Source: Azorinus chamasolen (taxonomy: Eukaryota; Mollusca; Bivalvia; Cardiida; Solecurtidae). Taken from it: DNA of 64,000 nucleotides. The position numbers and the translations under genes were made by a program. Every line of letters begins with the position of its first letter. Positions within the stretch are counted from its first letter, which is position 1. This document shows positions 47,501 to 55,094 of the stretch, piece by piece. Location of the stretch: assembly GCA_963576725.1 (NCBI GenBank), contig OY755241.1, positions 24,650,449 through 24,714,448 of the forward strand, read 5' to 3'. Under the pieces are notes generated by a model that saw only the letters and a list, made by a program, of their open reading frames with translations, searched no databases and was not told the DNA's origin.

Positions 47501-50500
47501 GTACATGTATAGAAAAGACATAAAGAAAAGCACAAAGACATAACAAACAAGCAATAGGTGGAAGATGGAAGTACCGCCTCGGATACAGTCAGTGACAAAT
47601 GTCACTAGGAGTTTAAACCGGTTTAAGGGCGCCCAATCTCACACTTATTCCATCACCATCCTAAAAGACAAATAGTGTAAATAAACGGAACCCCTCTCCG
47701 ACTAATCTACAACAACTGCGATGGCAAATGCAGTGGTAAAGTGCATGTAAAACGAAAACATTTAAGTGAAACAAACTGTATCCACCTATCGCTAGTGTAC
47801 TCTATGATTTAGCTGCAAACAGAGTAATTGTAGAAAAGTAATAAAGGGTACGACACAACATTTAGCTCCATCGATGGCAGCTATGTTTTCTCAGATATCA
47901 GCATTGTTTTAGCAATTTTAATAAAATGTCACCAGGTAATTATTCCTGCCAAATACTATTCAAATTGGACCATCGGTTTTGGAGAACAATATTTTTTAAA
48001 GGTTTTCTATATACCATTGAACTCGGCTAACTCCAACTTCCGGATACAATGTTCGCGTACTTCTCATTCGTTGAAGCCTTTGAGAAATTCCTGACCAAGT
48101 GTCAAACAGCTTGGATCCTGATGATCCATCGCGTTTCTTTCCTCCATAAATACGCCTTTCTACGCCTCTGTAAACATCACTTTATAAAACCATTGTGATA
48201 AATACAGCATTTGCTCCTATAGGAGCAAATGTTGTATTTATCGCAATGGTTTCAAAACTACACTATTCTAATTCTTTTCTTTTCTCTAGCATATGCTCCT
48301 TTTCGGTAGATTTATTCAAAGAGGTTGGGTCTAAAATAGCATATGGAGGAATGGGTTATTCCAGGAGTTTGCCATTTAGGTAGCAGTAAGCAGGCAAAAG
48401 GAAAACCTACCACTGCATATTTTGTGACTTACGGAATTAACTTACCACATGAAAGCAAACGATGCAGTCAGATGGACCAATCCGTCGATGTAAAGAACGT
48501 TTCTATAGCGCAGAAAATCCAAGACAGAGTGAACGAGGAACAGACAATATATTGATACGTGTTGCAGGGTCTTTATACTCTTGAAGTTTCCATTTTCGTC
48601 CATAAATGTAATTCGGCCACCGTCCAGTTCAAGCAAGATACCTGCGTCATAGAAATTAATTTCCCCCTGTTACGATTGCTTGTAATGGCTTAACCTGTTA
48701 CTCCGTGAATATTTATGTAAGAAATAATAATATCATGGACATGTGTTAGTTGGTTTATTATGATAATATAATTAGGATGGGAGGATTTATTTCCATAGCA
48801 GAAGCTGTAGAATCTGATCTATATAACTCCATAAGCATATAGAGCAGGCCTTAATCACTGTATCTTAATCCTTTCCTTCATATAAATACCTTTCCACGTA
48901 TTTTGGAAATATAGTAGACCCAGATCAGACGGTTTCTGTATCAAAGTTTGTTCTATTTGCTAATGGAATTGAAAATTCTGTTTCTTTAGATTCTAAAATG
49001 GCTACAATGTTCCACCTTCCATTTTTCATCATAACTTGTTTGTCCATGAATATTCAGTAGGTATTGAAATTTGGAATAAACATAGAACAGGGAAAGGGTA
49101 TACTATCTGCTGTTGGTTTTAACCCTTTCGCTGCCAATACCGGATCTGTCATTACCTATGCAAACAGTTTGGATCCAGATGAGACGCCGAGTAACTCGGC
49201 GTATCATCAGGATCCAAACTGTTTGTTACTGTTATTATGTTTTTGAAACAAAAATGAAGAAAATCAAAAGAGTGAAAATTTGTAGCAGACGACAAAGTTA
49301 GCAGACGACAGAGTTTGGCAGCGAACGGTTTAATTTGTAACACTTAAATTATTTTACACACAGAGAGATTGATGTGGACCATTATACACATGCTGGTGCA
49401 TGTAATCTCGGTGAGCCTTTTCCTCTTGAAGTAATCCGATAGTGAATATTTACTAGCTGAATTGTTATAATGGAATATGAACACAGTAGTTTTTGCTACG
49501 GCATATGTCAATATGCAAGCAGAACAGACCCTGTACAGACGGATCTTACAGAAACTGCTTTATCCGGTCTACTCTGTTTGCAAATGCATGAAAGGGTGTA
49601 AAAAGTAGGGCTTATGATAGATGTGTACATAATAACTTTGGCCCTGTACTCAAGATATACGTATTTTTTCGCCTTAGCAAACAAAGTAGACCCAAACAGA
49701 CGGATTCTATAGGAGCTGTCTGATCAGGATCTGCTCTGTATGTTTATGAAACAATATGAATATAATTCTTCAGTTTTTGCCATCCCCGAAATGCCCATGA
49801 TAACGCGTCTATACAAATTAAACTAATTAATATTGATGATGTTATTATTTCTTACATGAGTAGTAATGGAGCAACGGGTTAAAATGGATCAACATATTTG
49901 AAAATAAATAAATTAAGAAACATGTTAGCGACCCATTTTCAATGACTTATATAAATATATCCTGACCAATATCCTCAGTATTTGGGTCGTTCGTTTATGT
50001 AATAGATACAATACAATACAATACAATACGTACCAATATTGATATTTAACCCTTCGCTTGCTATTCACGTCAATATACATACCTGTGAATAGTGAAGACC
50101 TAGATGAGACAGCTCCTGCAGGAGCTGTCTCATCAGGATCTGCACTATTTACAAGTTGATTGTGCAACCAGTGCACCCAACAGCAGTGATTGCACAGCGA
50201 AATACTTGTACACAGTGAAGATATATGTAATTGTACAACAGGGCATAGGTAAAGAAGGAGAAATGTATTTCAAAATTCAGCAAGAGAAGGATTAACACAG
50301 TTGGCAGTTTAATGCAGGGTGAAAGTCTAGGAGGTTTCTGCATGACTTTCACCCTGCATTCAGCAGCAGCTACCTACACATACATAAATTCCTACTTACT
50401 AACATTTCGTAGTATCGAGGTTTTACTCTAATAAGGTTTTGTTTGAAATGCTGCAACGTTAGGTGTATGAGTAAAGGCCAACTTGTCTGTATAAATGATG

Positions 50501-53500
50501 AATTTTTCAAATGTTCTGATAAGTTGCTCCCACTTCAGATTTTGGTCGTTTCTTATTAGAAAAAAGGGTATACAGTCATTAGGAACACCTCAGATATATC
50601 TACGAGTATATTCCGAACCCTAGCAGAATTCGACGAGTAGTTGCGAATAGGTATACAGTAAAACCTGTATTCGGCGGCCACTAATTTGCCGAAAATAGGA
50701 GTCTTAAAAAGCAAGTGTTTGCTATATGCAGGGCAAAGTAATGGAGAAAGCTGATATAGGAGGTTTCTGAAATAATTTTGACTTGCATAAAGCTACCACC
50801 CGCCTTACAGGTCCATGGTTATACCTTTTTATGGCTGCTTAACCCATTCCCTCATAGGCTATTTTTTATACAACCTGGGGTCCTCTTTGAATAAATCTCC
50901 CGAAAGGGAGCATTAACTAGAGAAAAGGATTTTTTTTAGAATTTGGTAGTTTGAAACCATTGTGATAAATAGAGCATTTGCTCCTATAGAAGCAAATGCT
51001 CTATTTATCACAATGGTTTCATAAGTGACTATTTTCAGAGTCGTCAAAAGTCGTTAATATGAGGGAATGGGTTTTATGGGTGTATACTAGTTTGTACCCA
51101 AACGAGGGCCGAGTAACAAAAATGAACGACACGTGTAACACGCTGTGTGTATATAAACAATATGTGAAACAAAAGCAGGTGCAATATAACTTCTTTTACA
51201 TGCAGACAAATAATTTTCTAACATACCACAGATTGTGAAAATTACTTTCAGACACAATTCCACGGGTAGTTCTCTCCCAAACAAGTTGGTAACAACCGAA
51301 GTCCTCGGCACAAAATTGTCTTTGTTTCTAGCCTGGAAAAAGATAACACACACTTACATTTAATTCGGGATTTGTGTTTGGTAGTGTTAAGTGTTTTTCT
51401 CATTTTATAACCACATGTTTAATATAGTAAGCTAATCCTTGGTCCCTTGTACCAACATGTCTGCACATACATGGATCTGGTTCAATGTTACTAGTTCCAA
51501 TTCGATCAGGCTTCTGAGAAATTATTGACCAAATATCTTGACATTTACACCCGTGAAAAATACTGACCTTACTTCGTTCCAAGTGGTTTAAACGTATAAA
51601 GTCTTGTTTCAGGCAGTTTAAATCTTAACTTCTTTCAGGCAGTGTAATCCTAATATTGTTTCAGGTAGTTTAAACGTGTCTAATATTGTTTCAGGCTGTT
51701 TAAACGCATTGAATCTTATCCCAGATGGTTGAAACGTATGTAACCTGGTTCCAGGCGGCTTGAATGTATGTAACCTGGTTCTGGGGAGTTTAAACGTATG
51801 TAACCTGATTCCAGGCGGTTTTAATGTATGTAACCTGGTTCCAGGAAGTTTAAACGTATGTAATCTAGTTCCAGGCGGTTTAAACGTATGTAAACTGGTT
51901 CCAGGGAGTTTAACCCTTTACCTCATAGGCTATTTTTAGATCCAACCGCTTTGAATAAATCTACCGAAAAGGAGCATTAACTAGAGAAAAGGAAAATTTT
52001 AGAATTTTGTAGTTTGAAACCATTGTGATAAATAGAGCATTTGCTCCTATAGGAGCTAATGCTCTATTTATCACAATGGTTTCACAAAGTGATTTTACAG
52101 AGTCGTCAAAATGAGGGAAAGGGTTAAACGTATGTAATCTGGTTCCAGGCGGTTTAAACGCCTGTAACCTGGTTTCAGGGAATTCAAAGCATATAAACTA
52201 TTTCCATCTAATTTTCATATATGAAATTGAGGTGTCTATCTTGGGAATGAATTGTTTCCATGCATTGCACATAGTGCATAAAAGCTACAAATAAAGGTGC
52301 GTACCCACAAACTAAAATCGTCAGTTCTCCACCAAATCCCACACTGTGACCACTCTTTAGAATCGTCTTTTCGAGACGATTCCAAAGAGTGGTCACGGTA
52401 TAGGGTTTGGTGGAGACATACGTTTTATAGCATTGAAAATGTTTAACTGTACCTCTGATATACATAGACCAGTCGCTTAGTAGCGAGGCACGGTGCTTGG
52501 TTAACGTCAGCACCGTTCGTCACTGATCACAATGTGTAGTCATTTGTTATTTTCATTCGGTGCAAAACTTGTTTTGCCTACATTTTATTATCCAAGTCAT
52601 TGGTGTGAATGGGTCGGTGAATTATCCCAGTACACACCTTAAAATAGTCGTTTTAATTGGTGTTTTGTCCATTTATGTGAGTGATTTGGAAAATTCATAT
52701 AAAAGATATGTGCAGGTGTGGACACAGGTGCGCAGAAATTATGGCTTTTATTATATGCAGACGATATTGACATAAACAGGTCTCATAATCTGGTCTCATA
52801 ATACTACAAGATTATTGTCAACGGTGGGAGTCCACAGTAAATGTCGATTTTCAATTAAGCAAACTAATCTCAAGAAAGGTGGTAGAAAGCCTACCTTTGC
52901 CTTCGAAGGATCTGCTACTTTCAGAATTTAACAGCAGACAAGACATTAGATAAGATGAGTAAATTTAAACAATAAATGTTCATCAATAGCTCTTTTATAT
53001 CCCCACCAAACCCGACACTGAAAATAAGAGAACATGAAATTAACGAGATCTGTACCAGATAACAATACTTGGCAGCGTTAGAGTTAAGTGGAGAACCACA
53101 ACTATAGCAAAGTTTACAGAAACAAAACTGTTTGCAACCTTTGTATACAAGAATTGTAAAAAGGAACTTTAATCACATTTATCAACTGAAAGAATGATAA
53201 TTATCTTTGGCGATCTAAACCACGATTGCTCTCATTGTGCTCATTTAATTTCTCTTTCGGTTATTTTGAAATTGTTTTTGGGATTCTCTTACATGCGATA
53301 TATATCTGTCTTTCGGCCAAAACCTGCATGCCTGCCTGTGTTTGTCTGTCTTTCTGTCTGTATGTATGTATGTTTGTCTGTCTGTGATAATAAACTGTAA
53401 AAAGTAGTATAATTAGTTACTATACAGTAAAACCTCTCTAAATTATATTAAGTATTTTGTTTTAAAGGCAGGTGGCTGCTTAAAGCAAGGTGAAAGTAAA

Positions 53501-54841
53501 ACAGAACGCTCCTATTGGAGCGTTCTGTTTTACTTTCACCTTGCTTTAAGAAACCACATGCCCTACATACCAAATAATTAATACAATATAGCGACCCCTT
53601 TATATATATACGCATTTTTAACGCATCTGCAAACAGAGTAGACCCAGATCATGCGGCTCATAGAGGAGCCGTCTGATCTGGGTCTGCTGTGTTTACTAAT
53701 GGATTTTGATATATCTGTTTCTTTACTTTCTAAAATGGCTACATTGTTCAACCTTCCATATTTCATTGTTGTGTCCATGAACATTCATGGTATTCAGATA
53801 TTGAAATTTGGAATAAACAGGTAAAGTGATAGGGGATTTGGCATAGCGTTCGGTCTGCATTAAGCTGCCACTTGACAACATGAATATAAATGTGATTAAC
53901 TGTTATAATAGCACATGGACAGATGCATATTCTGTCATGGCAGAAACTGTAGAACCATATCTATATTTATATTATTTAATAAATAAACAGAGCATAGCCT
54001 ACATCAGTCATCTGAAATGAGTCCACTCTGTTTGCAAAGGCGAGGATATGCGTATTTACCCAATGAAAATACATGTAAGAATTAATTACAACAGGTTATG
54101 ACAGTACATGAACACAGGAAATTTTGGCAGTAGCAGAAACTATATTATTATATCTATTGTATATCATAAGCAAACAGAGCAGACCCTGATCAGAGAGCTC
54201 CTATAGGAGCCGCCTGATCTGGGTATATCCTGTTTGTATATACGTGAAATCAGATACATTCTCCAGGAGTGTCTGATCTGTGCTTACAAAGATGTATTGG
54301 TTAAATGCAAAAACAAACAACATAGAAAGAAAACACCCAATCAACAACAACAATCTATGATCCTGATGTGACATCGAATTGTTCATTGTCTCATCTGGAT
54401 CCTGTTTCAAAGCTAGGCATCGTTCCACCTGCATCTAATTATATGCCATTAAAATATTTCTCGTCCCAGTCGGCCGCTTTAGTTTAAACAGGGAGGTGTG
54501 CAGGGTGCATATAAAACCCATTCCCACATACACTATTTTCATATCTAAACCCTTTGAATACATGTACTGAAAAGGAGTATTTACTAGAAAAAAAATAAAC
54601 GTTTAGAACAGTGTAGCTTTGAAACTATTGTGATAAATACAGCATTTGCTCCTATTGAGCAGATGCTAAAACAACGGTTTTAAAAAGTGACTTTATAGAG
54701 GAGACACACGTCGTCATTATGAGGGAATGGTATACTGATGTCACTTGCCTTTACATAATCTCTCAAGAGATTAAACAGCATCCATAAGCCAAAAATAGTA
54801 AACGCTATCCCCTCGTACAAATGGCCCCATAGAGATCCCAT
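41361..54841 (-). CDS. TMEM45-like (DUF716) multi-pass membrane protein, copy 2, complete, five exons
   Basis: Seen: five exons (54841-54749, 51332-51227, 48641-48446, 43934-43708, 41599-41361; lengths 93, 106, 196, 227, 239 nt) join with phases 0, 1, 2 and 1 into an 861-nt CDS, 286 residues plus TGA. TMEM45 proteins are about 275 residues. The product begins MGSLWGHLYEGI and has several hydrophobic stretches. Histidine-bearing blocks expected of DUF716 appear in order: GH near the N-terminus, LQHVSIY in exon 3, FHFHTLHSDLLE at the start of exon 4, a GTWY block later in exon 4, and RWDRDDHNNY then FHLCSH in exon 5. Known: TMEM45 proteins are multi-pass membrane proteins of the endomembrane system or plasma membrane; their biochemical activity is poorly defined. 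Intron 1 has a GC donor, the rest GT. A second copy lies downstream at 2333-23234. The start codon is chosen because both copies align from it; the frame stays open upstream. A 5' UTR exon cannot be excluded. Confidence 0.85.
41825..41915. repeat. Degenerate GTAGACCCTGATAAG hairpin
   Basis: AGTGTAGACCCTGATAAGTG ... CCTGATCTAAGTCTACAC, a weak inverted repeat of the GACCCAGATCAGAC family. Confidence 0.45.
41992..42615. repeat. 39-bp satellite array, about 16 units, in intron 4 of copy 2
   Basis: The unit is TGTACCGGGGCGATCTACA, then TTAAAACCTGTCTTAAGTGG, alternating in places with a CAGTAAACCCTG version (78-bp double unit); in the right half the CCGG changes to CAGG. As 39 is a multiple of three, all frames without an internal stop stay open, giving 207- and 154-codon spurious frames. 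CTACAGTAAAACCTGTCTTAAGTGG-type sequence matches the end of pogo/Tigger-like MITEs in this window (CAGTAAAACCTCTCTTAAG at 61282). The last unit runs on into such an element at 42601. Confidence 0.85.
42600..42755. mobile_element. CAGTAAAACC-ended hairpin MITE at the edge of the 39-bp array
   Basis: CAGTAAAACCTTCTTAAACGG then GGCAAGCGGTAGCTTAATAC, AGGTCAAAAGTAATGC ... CCTTTGTCCTGCATTAAGC, AACCATATGC: an imperfect palindrome of the GGTGGCTGCTTAATGCAGG family. Confidence 0.6.
42920..42985. repeat. Hairpin GATTGGTTCAAGATGAAATGC / GCATCTCATC
   Basis: CTGATTGGTTCAAGATGAAA, TGCCGAGTAACTCGGCATCT, CATCAGAATCCCAGC, TGTTTGACACTCGG: one copy of the ACGCCGAGTAACTCGGCGT palindrome family. Confidence 0.6.
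43130..43437. repeat. Composite: CTGCTTAATGCAGG-type hairpin followed by a long foldback
   Basis: 43135-43235 is an imperfect palindrome (GGTGGTAGGTTAATGTAGC ... GCATTACTTGTGCTCTGTAT, TAAGCAACAACC). At 43262-43437 lies a foldback with arms TCCATGCTTATAAAGC, TAGTTGAGTCTGAGTTCGTTC, CTTTTGATTGGTCAGATTTG and a small loop around GCCAGAGGC; one arm carries an extra copy of the TTGATTGGTCAGATTTGAG block. The same pairing recurs at 44008-44360. Confidence 0.75.
43708..43934 (-). CDS. TMEM45-like copy 2, exon 4
   Basis: Acceptor ATGTAG, donor GTGAGA; phase 2 in, phase 1 out. The split codon restores W, followed by YGIIFHFHTLHSDLLENIVH, which matches the histidine-rich FYYHVHNRPPLDQHIH region of vertebrate TMEM45. 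Later GLGTWYIHTPFLL matches the GTWFWQIGFVL block. No paralogous copy is in the window. Confidence 0.85.
44008..44360. repeat. Second composite hairpin plus foldback (as at 43130)
   Basis: AGGTGGTAGCTTTAACCAGG ... TTTTGATCTGCATTAAAAAG, CAACCACCTGG, then a small palindrome ATGAATGTCCGCCAAGGACC / GTCCTTAGCGGACATTCAT, then the 44190-44357 foldback with GCTTATAAAACTTTTAGTTG and its inverse. Located in intron 3 of copy 2. Confidence 0.7.
44404..44620. mobile_element. piggyBac-type MITE, diverged
   Basis: CATTCCCTCCTAGACTATA ... TTGTGATAAATAGAGCAG palindrome ... CCGCCAGTAAGAATGGG. Confidence 0.6.
44850..45010. repeat. GACCCAGATCAGACGGATCC hairpin MITE
   Basis: ACAGAGTAAACCCAGATCAG, ACGGATCCTATAGGAGCCGTC, TAATCCGAGTCAGCTCTGTTTG, then the typical TTTCCGTCGTATTAAAAC flank. 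Confidence 0.65.
45085..45265 (+). mobile_element. Fragment of pearl-like core repeat (12-kb family)
   Basis: ATAGTGAAAACTTTAAAGAT, CTCCTCTGAAACTGGAAGG, TATAAATCATGCCCCTGGGG; about one unit. Confidence 0.65.
45440..45860. repeat. Two successive GACCCAGATCAGAC hairpin MITEs
   Basis: 45475-45545 (GTAGACCCAGATCAGATTG, CTGTAGCCATCTGATCAATC) and 45655-45730 (GCATACCCAGATCAGACGG, CTATAGCATATGTCTGATC), the second followed by CTAAAATGGCTACACTGTCC and TTGCCCATGAATATTCAGTAGG, the standard long flank of this family. Confidence 0.65.
45880..46170 (+). mobile_element. 3' part of the pearl-like family of 12138-13335
   Basis: About one and a half core units ending CTCCTCTGATTGCCTGGTG, AACGATATCATGG, ATGGCCCTCTTGTT, the same terminus as at 13300-13335. 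Confidence 0.7.
46385..46565 (+). mobile_element. tRNA-derived SINE, copy 1
   Basis: GGCTTGACCTAGTGACTGAGG resembles a pol III A box and GGGGATCGAATCCCG a B box, about 45 bases apart as in tRNAs, followed by a non-tRNA body. The stem pairing is poor and there is no proper 3' acceptor, so it is not a functional tRNA. A second copy is at 61032-61140. Confidence 0.65.
46760..48130 (-). other. Intron 3 of TMEM45-like copy 2, homologous to 890-2000
   Basis: Shares GTTGGCAATGGCTTTTAT, GGCGCTCTTTTCA, CACAACCATCTCCGGAAAA and CAAATACTATTCAAATTGGACC with copy 1, in the same order. It differs by the PLE tail at 47420-47870, absent from copy 1. Confidence 0.65.
47420..47870 (-). mobile_element. PLE subfamily A tail inserted in intron 3 of copy 2, minus strand
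   Basis: From high to low: TCGTACCCTTTATTAC, AGCTAAATCATAGAGTACAC, TAGCGATAGGTGGATACAG, GGTTCCGTTTATTTACAC, GGCGCCCTTAAACCGG, GACTGTATCCGAGGCGG, GTGCTGTTCGGGCGG, TGTTTTCTGTATGACTACATG. The paralogous intron at 1440-1500 lacks it. Confidence 0.75.
48088..48357. mobile_element. Half of a GTCAAACAGCTTGGATCC hairpin interrupted by a piggyBac-type MITE
   Basis: 48095-48133 (AGTGTCAAACAGCTTGGATC, CTGATGATCCATCGCG) is one arm of the hairpin. Then 48134-48356 is a MITE from TTTCCTCCATAAATACGCC through the palindrome TGATAAATACAGCATTTGC, TCCTATAGGAGC to GGAGGAATGGGTTA. It ends ~90 bases downstream of the exon 3 donor on the gene strand. Confidence 0.65.
48446..48641 (-). CDS. TMEM45-like copy 2, exon 3
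   Basis: Acceptor GACGCAG, donor GTAAGT; phase 1 in, phase 2 out. The exon encodes GILLEL, DENGNFK, LQHVSIYCLF, then a conserved hydrophobic stretch ending SFAFM. LQHVSIY corresponds to the NWQHSTMY block of vertebrate TMEM45. About 54 of 66 residues match the exon in copy 1, making it the most conserved of the compared exons. Confidence 0.85.
48880..49090. repeat. GACCCAGATCAGAC hairpin MITE with long flank
   Basis: AGTAGACCCAGATCAGACGG, then half-arm loss, CTAAAATGGCTACAATGTTCC, TTGTCCATGAATATTCAGTAGG, TTTGGAATAAACATAGAACAGG. Confidence 0.6.
49125..49230. repeat. GATGAGACGCCGAGTAACTCGG palindrome MITE
   Basis: CAAACAGTTTGGATCCAGAT, GAGACGCCGAGT / AACTCGGCGTATCATCAGG, ATCCAAACTGTTTG: nearly perfect 37-bp arms, preceded by TTAACCCTTTCGCTGCC. 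Confidence 0.75.
49490..49760. repeat. Two GACCCAGATCAGAC hairpin MITEs
   Basis: 49510-49580 (GCAGAACAGACCCTGTACAG, ATCCGGTCTACTCTGTTTGC) and 49675-49745 (AACAAAGTAGACCC, GACGGATTCTATAGGAGCTG, TCTGATCAGGATCTGCTCTG). Confidence 0.65.
49993..50032 (+). repeat. (AATAC)n microsatellite
   Basis: Six or so AATAC units, some preceded by AT. Confidence 0.8.
50049..50296. mobile_element. MITE with TTAA-type ends, family 2, second copy
   Basis: TTAACCCTTCGCTTGCTATTC ... CAGCTCCTGCAGGAGCTG ... CAGCAAGAGAAGGATTAA: inverted ends with TTAA outside, otherwise like 621-878. Confidence 0.7.
50296..50385. repeat. TAATGCAGGGTGAAAGTC hairpin MITE
   Basis: TTGGCAGTTTAATGCAGGGT, GAAAGTCTAGGAGG ... ATGACTTTCACCCTGCATTC, AGCAGC; a palindrome with ~20 bp arms, adjacent to the previous element. 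Confidence 0.65.
50655..50800. mobile_element. CAGTAAAACCTG-ended hairpin MITE
   Basis: TACAGTAAAACCTGTATTCGG, GCGGCCACTAATTTGCC, then AAGCAAGTGTTTGCTATATGC ... TGACTTGCATAAAGC, TACCACCCGCC. Its start matches the pogo/Tigger-like CAGTAAAACCTC end. Confidence 0.55.
50843..51071. mobile_element. piggyBac-type MITE between exon 2 and exon 3 of copy 2
   Basis: TTAA (50839-50842), CCCATTCCCTCATAGGC ... perfect palindrome around AGCATTTGCTCCTATAGAAGC ... TATGAGGGAATGGG then TTTT. Its far end is ~150 bases from exon 2. Confidence 0.7.
51227..51332 (-). CDS. TMEM45-like copy 2, exon 2
   Basis: Bounded by a pyrimidine-rich acceptor ending TTTTTCCAG and a GTATGT donor; phase 0 in, phase 1 out, 35 codons plus one base. 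It begins ARNKDNF and contains FGRELPVELCLK. The paralogous exon at 6806-6911 has exactly the same length and phases; by eye 23 of 36 residues match. This corresponds to the TMEM45 segment before the GIL block. Confidence 0.8.
51575..52200. repeat. 30-bp minisatellite, copy in gene 2, split by a MITE
   Basis: About 13 units of GTTTAAACGTATGTAACCTGG, TTCCAGGCG, homologous to 7017-7285; interrupted at 51914-52123. Confidence 0.8.
51914..52123. mobile_element. piggyBac-type MITE, 210 bp, inserted in the minisatellite with TTAA duplication
   Basis: TTAA at 51910-51913 and 52124-52127 flank an element with ends CCCTTTACCTCAT and ATGAGGGAAAGGG (12 of 13 inverted). Removing it with one TTAA restores a normal minisatellite unit (GGGAGTTTAAACGTATG). 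The central 66-bp palindrome runs from GAAACCATTGTGATAAATAG inward. The sequence therefore carries its own empty site. Confidence 0.9.
52320..52420. repeat. CTCCACCAAATCCC hairpin MITE
   Basis: TCAGTTCTCCACCAAATCCC, TGTGACCACTCTTTAGAATC / GATTCCAAAGAGTGGTCACG, TAGGGTTTGGTGGAGA: almost perfect ~42-bp arms. Confidence 0.75.
52440..53180. other. Intron 1 of copy 2, mostly unassigned
   Basis: Only an LTR-like tail remnant at 52885-52945 (TTTGCCTTCGAAGGATCTGC, TTTCAGAATTTAACAGCAG) is recognised. Confidence 0.4.
53325..53392 (+). repeat. CTGT/TGTA microsatellite
   Basis: Runs of CTGTCTGTC, TATGTATGTATG and TGTCTGTCTGTG. Confidence 0.75.
53425..53575. mobile_element. CAGTAAAACCTCTC-ended MITE with perfect 34-bp-arm palindrome
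   Basis: TACAGTAAAACCTCTCTAAA at the left. 53479-53550 is an exact palindrome with 34-bp arms (CTTAAAGCAAGGTGAAAGTA, AAACAGAACGCTCC) and a TATT loop. Confidence 0.75.
53620..53830. repeat. GACCCAGATCATGCGGCTC hairpin MITE with long flank
   Basis: AGAGTAGACCCAGATCATGC, GGCTCATAGAGGAGCCGTC, TGATCTGGGTCTGC, then CTAAAATGGCTACATTG, GTCCATGAACATTCATGG and TTGGAATAAACAGG. Confidence 0.7.
53930..54250. repeat. Two further GACCCAGATCAGAC hairpin copies
   Basis: 53990-54045 is degraded; 54170-54235 (AACAGAGCAGACCCTGATCAG, AGAGCTCCTATAGGAGCCGC, CTGATCTGGGTATATCC) is clear. Confidence 0.6.
54348..54420. repeat. Hairpin shared with gene 1 (22785-22862)
   Basis: CTATGATCCTGATGTGACATC, GAATTGTTCATTGTCTCATCTGG, ATCC. 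Same place relative to exon 1 as in copy 1. Confidence 0.6.
54518..54730. mobile_element. Degraded piggyBac-type MITE abutting exon 1 donor, gene 2
   Basis: AACCCATTCCCACATACAC ... TGTGATAAATACAGCATTTG ... TCGTCATTATGAGGGAATGG. Its right end is 18 bases from the exon 1 / intron 1 border; the paralogue has the same arrangement. Confidence 0.65.
54749..54841 (-). CDS. TMEM45-like copy 2, exon 1 (start codon to GC donor)
   Basis: It encodes 31 residues from MGSLWGHLYEGI to LLRDYVK. GH near the start and a hydrophobic GLW segment match the TMEM45 N-terminus. The exon ends in AAG followed by GCAAGT, a near-consensus donor with C in place of T. The paralogue has AAG followed by GTTAGT at the same point. 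An in-frame GTAAAG six bases upstream is an alternative, but it would break the phase with exon 2. Confidence 0.8.
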
Positions 54842-55094
54842 CTCAACGTTGAATTCGCCACCACTCAGTAGAGCTTGTTCCAAAGTCAGCACAGAGCCAC
54901 AGACAATAAATCTATTATGATTGCTCAGGCACTTGTAATGCGTTTTAACCAAGTAGGGTTTGGCGGAGAAATGTAGTTTACGTCATTTTCCTTATTTGTC
55001 TGCCTACAGCTGTGGGTCAGTACAATGATGCAGCTATCCCGATATTCATTATAAATGTTCTATTGAAATCGTAATTAAACAGGCCCCGTTCAGA

